From Roseateles depolymerans (GTDB taxonomy: Bacteria > Pseudomonadota > Gammaproteobacteria > Burkholderiales > Burkholderiaceae_C): a stretch of 64,000 nucleotides of DNA. Below the pieces are notes generated by a model. It searched no databases and was not told where the DNA came from. It saw nothing but the letters and a program-made list of their open reading frames with translations. The stretch lies in assembly GCA_003241055.1 (NCBI GenBank), contig QFOD01000026.1:1-64000 (forward strand). The letters are read 5' to 3'. Shown one piece after another: positions 61,268 to 64,000 of this stretch. Both the position numbers and the translations under genes were made by a program. Each line of letters begins with the position of its first letter. The stretch's first letter is position 1.

Positions 61268-63373
61268 TCAGCCGCGCCTCAACCCGATCTCGAACACCAC
61301 CCCGTCGTCCACATTGCGCGCCACGATGTGGCCGCCCATCTTGGCCAGGTAGGTCTTGGCCACGAACAGGCCCTGGCCGCGGCGGGTGCCGTCCTGGGGT
61401 TCGGCGTCGCTGACGCCGTAGTCGAAGATGCGCGCGCGCTGCGCGTCAGCAATCTGCGGCCCCTGGTTGTGCACGGCCACCCGCGCCAGCTCGGCGTCGG
61501 CCTGCAGCGTCAGCGTGATGGGCGTGCCGGGCTCGCGGTAGCGGTCGGCGTTGCTCAGCACATGGGTGATGGCATCTTCCAGCGGGTATTCGTCGGCCTG
61601 CACCCACACGGGTTCGGGCGCGGGCGTGTAGCGCACGTCGGCGATGCCGGCATAGGCGGCGTTCTCGGCCACCAGGCGCAGGAAGGCGTCGAGATCCAGC
61701 CGGCCCGCATCCACCGGCGCGGCGGCCAGCGCCTCGCTGGGCGAGGCCTGGCCATACAGCACGCGCACTGCCTGCTGCATGCGCTGCACATAGCGGTGGC
61801 TGGGGTCGGCCGGGTCGGCGTGCAGCAGCATCAGCGAGTGCAGCGGCGACATGATCTCGTGGCCCACGGCATGCCACTGGTCGTGCTCGCGCTCGGCGCG
61901 CAGCTGCTCGCGGCGCAGGCCGTCGCGCACGCGCTGCAGCAGGTCGGACAGGCCGCCGGCCAGGATGCCCAGCTCGTCGCGGCCGCGCAGGTCGGCCACG
62001 TCCAGCGTGCCCAGCTCGAAGCGCTCGTCGGGCCGCTGCAGCTGGTGAGACAGCGCGGCCGCGCGGCGCGACAGCTTGGCCACGCGCCGCACCAGGCCCA
62101 GCTCGATGATGAGCCAGGCCAGCGCGATGGCCGCCAGCATCGTGCCCACCGGCCAGGCCAGGCGCGCGGCGCTGGCGCTCAGGGCCCGGTCCAGCCCCTG
62201 CAGGTCGCCGGTCAGCGTGACCTGGAAGCGCCCCTGCGGCGTCGCAATGGTTTCCGAGGCGCTGAGCGTGCGCGGCGTGGTGGGCGCGGGCAGCTGCTGG
62301 ATCAGCGCGGTCAGCCAGGGCGAGGGCTGCAGGCCGGGCGCATCCGCCCCCTGCAGCGAGGCCAGCAGCACCGGGCCGTGGGCAATGGTCAGCGTCTCGC
62401 CCGGGCCCAGCGCGCCGGCCAGGCGGGCCAGCGTCAGCGGCGGCTCGGCGCCGGCACTGGCGCTGTCGAACAGCGTGGCGCCCCCGGGCCCCAGCAGTGC
62501 CAGCTGCAGGCCGATGCGCGGCAGGTCTTCGGGCGGCCACTGCGGGCCGCCGGGGCGGAACAGTGCGTCGCGAAAGGCCTCCACCGGCAGGCGCAGCGAC
62601 AGCGTGGTGCGGCGCAGGCAGCTGTCCTCCGGGGCGGGGTTGGCGCAGGGGCCCTCGCGCCAGATCCAGCCGCGGAAGTCGCGCAGCGGCCGGGCCTGGC
62701 GCGGCAGCTCGGCGGTGTCGCCCGCCGCCACGGCGAACCCGGCCAGCTGGGCCACCTGGGTCCGCGCCGGCGCGGCGCTGCCCTCGCGGCGCGCGCCGGG
62801 GCTCTCCAGCGCGGCCAGCCAATGCTGTTCCTGGCTGTTGCGGCGCAGGCTCACGCGCACACGGTGCAGGTCGCCCAGCTCGTGGGCGCCACGCTTGCGG
62901 GTCAGCAGCGGCGGCGCGTCCAGGCTGGCCACCAGGTAGACGAAGCCGCCCGCATAGGCATTGCTGCCCACGGCCGCGCACAGGCTGGCACCGCCGGGAT
63001 ACTGGCGGCCGCAGCCCGCCATCTCCACCGCGCGGCGGGCCTTGGCGGGGTCGTCGAAGTCGATGGCACCAAAGGGCAGCACCAGCGGTGCCACCCAGCC
63101 CGGCTCCACCTGCGGCGGCTCGGGGTTGATCAGCGCCAGCTGCCCCGAGGGGTGGCGTAGCAGCGCCGCAATCTCGGCCAGCGACTTCGCAAAGGTCTGC
63201 TCATAGCGCTGCGCATTGCGCTGGCGCTCCTCGTTGAGCAGCGCCACCGCCAGCGCCAGCGTGGCCAGCGCCAGCGCGATGAACACCAGGTGGAAGACGA
63301 TGCGGCTGCGGAATGCGGCCACGCCCAGGCGCGGCACGCTGGACAGCGGCAGGTCGACCGGGCCCAGCTTCAT
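61268..63373 (-). CDS. Sensor histidine kinase
   Basis: This 701-residue membrane kinase has TM1 (about 26-46), a 350-residue periplasmic sensor (50-400) with cysteines at 121, 132, 243 and 252, and TM2 (about 404-427). A HAMP-like linker precedes phosphoacceptor His505 in VGHEIMSPLHSL. The ATPase domain carries N-box Asn608 and a G2 box GQGLFVAKTYL. The G1 box reads HNQGPQI rather than DxGxG, a variant also seen in other kinases. It overlaps the upstream response regulator by 4 bases. The ligand is unknown. Confidence 0.92.
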   Translation of the reverse strand: MKLGPVDLPLSSVPRLGVAAFRSRIVFHLVFIALALATLALAVALLNEERQRNAQRYEQTFAKSLAEIAALLRHPSGQLALINPEPPQVEPGWVAPLVLPFGAIDFDDPAKARRAVEMAGCGRQYPGGASLCAAVGSNAYAGGFVYLVASLDAPPLLTRKRGAHELGDLHRVRVSLRRNSQEQHWLAALESPGARREGSAAPARTQVAQLAGFAVAAGDTAELPRQARPLRDFRGWIWREGPCANPAPEDSCLRRTTLSLRLPVEAFRDALFRPGGPQWPPEDLPRIGLQLALLGPGGATLFDSASAGAEPPLTLARLAGALGPGETLTIAHGPVLLASLQGADAPGLQPSPWLTALIQQLPAPTTPRTLSASETIATPQGRFQVTLTGDLQGLDRALSASAARLAWPVGTMLAAIALAWLIIELGLVRRVAKLSRRAAALSHQLQRPDERFELGTLDVADLRGRDELGILAGGLSDLLQRVRDGLRREQLRAEREHDQWHAVGHEIMSPLHSLMLLHADPADPSHRYVQRMQQAVRVLYGQASPSEALAAAPVDAGRLDLDAFLRLVAENAAYAGIADVRYTPAPEPVWVQADEYPLEDAITHVLSNADRYREPGTPITLTLQADAELARVAVHNQGPQIADAQRARIFDYGVSDAEPQDGTRRGQGLFVAKTYLAKMGGHIVARNVDDGVVFEIGLRRG

Positions 63374-64000
63374 CCACCCGACCAGCGGAAGCCGCGCATG
63401 GGGATGTTCTCGATCCCGTCGAAGGCCGGGTCCACGTCGCGGAAGGCGTCGCGTATCGTGGCCACGTGCTTGCGCACGTTGTCGCGGTTGCGGCCGCTCT
63501 TGACCACGTCGAACAGCTCTTCATAGCTCACCACCTCGCCGGTGCGCGCGTGCAGCGTGGCCAGGATGCGCTGGGCCGTCAGCGGCAGGTTCACCCGCTG
63601 GCCGCGCCACATGGGCGTGCGCTGCTTCAGCGGGTCCAGCAGCAGGCTGCTGTCGGGGTCGGGTCTTGCGGCCGGCGCGGCAGGCGTGGCCTTGGGTGCG
63701 GGCTCGCGCAGCCGCGCGGTGCGCAGGATGTCCAGAAAGGTCTCGACGAACTCGGCCTCGTCGAAGGTGGTTTTCTGCAGGTAGTCCCAGGCGTCCAGCG
63801 CCTTCATGATGCTGCGGTAGATGGCCGCCGGCATGGCCGACACCACAAGCACCGGCGTGCCCAGGCCCTGCTTGTTGATCTCGTTGATCAGCGCGACACC
63901 GGCATTGCGCTCGCGGCCCAGCTCGATGTCCAGCACCACCAGCTCGTAGCGTTCGCGGTGCAGCGCGGCCTCGGCCGAGTCGCGGTCCAGCCACTGGTCC
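63370..64000 (-). CDS. OmpR-like response regulator (partial, runs off the window)
   Basis: The reading frame continues from 63370 through the right edge, so the N-terminus is missing. Visible parts are the receiver with phosphoacceptor Asp in ELVVLDIELGRERNAG, LVVSAMPAA, a 40-residue Ala/Pro linker and a C-terminal winged helix (LPLTAQRILATLHARTGEVV to the terminal RGFRWSGG). It is coupled to the histidine kinase by an ATGA overlap. Confidence 0.92.
   Translation of the reverse strand, partial: DQWLDRDSAEAALHRERYELVVLDIELGRERNAGVALINEINKQGLGTPVLVVSAMPAAIYRSIMKALDAWDYLQKTTFDEAEFVETFLDILRTARLREPAPKATPAAPAARPDPDSSLLLDPLKQRTPMWRGQRVNLPLTAQRILATLHARTGEVVSYEELFDVVKSGRNRDNVRKHVATIRDAFRDVDPAFDGIENIPMRGFRWSGG

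Overview
The window is a GC-rich (roughly 68-70%) bacterial chromosome segment. Codon use, PEP-CTERM surface proteins, a QueE with the Burkholderia-type cluster loop, DUF883/YqjE-type membrane genes and many two-component and chemotaxis genes point to a betaproteobacterium of the order Burkholderiales, probably in the Rubrivivax/Leptothrix/Roseateles neighbourhood. That placement is inferred from protein character, not from a marker gene. No rRNA, tRNA or CRISPR array was recognised.

Layout. Positions 1-98 look like the terminal repeats of an IS21-type element, lying next to a parB whose usual partner parA is not visible. The starvation-response trio prkA-yeaH-spoVR follows (1375-6329). From 6.3 to 24.6 kb there is a mixed region with four PEP-CTERM anchored surface proteins (no exosortase here), a TonB-dependent receptor, an FAD-linked oxidase, LuxR- and WYL-type regulators, a cobalamin adenosyltransferase, a DUF883/holin-like membrane operon, a MazG-like pyrophosphohydrolase with an exonuclease, and a GDSL lipoprotein next to an OmpW-like porin. 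At 24.7-26.4 kb lie queE and a very unusual queD made of three PTPS domains. From 26.5 to 44.6 kb there are transporters (MFS, POT), a propeller-GGDEF cyclase beside a membrane-tethered receiver, two chemoreceptors, rlhA, a cold-shock/Excalibur fusion, a GST and small enzymes. From 45 to 60.8 kb three regulator-plus-SDR modules (AraC/GlxA, LysR, HxlR) surround an SUV3-like helicase and a complete arsenic island (arsH, acr3, two arsC of different families, arsR). The window closes with a histidine kinase/response regulator pair that runs off the right edge.

How genes fit together. PrkA, YeaH and SpoVR co-occur widely and act in starvation survival. QueD and QueE give consecutive steps to 7-carboxy-7-deazaguanine. 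The ars genes form a divergent arsR / arsC-acr3-arsH arrangement around a palindromic operator candidate. The SDR modules look like regulated detoxification or side-chain reduction cassettes with unknown substrates.

The strongest candidate for something new is the 370-residue triple-PTPS QueD. Its middle domain keeps the zinc ligands and catalytic Cys but has lost the Asp-His pair. The two outer domains keep the Asp-His pair but have lost the Cys and the first zinc His. The active-site parts appear to have been shared out across one chain.
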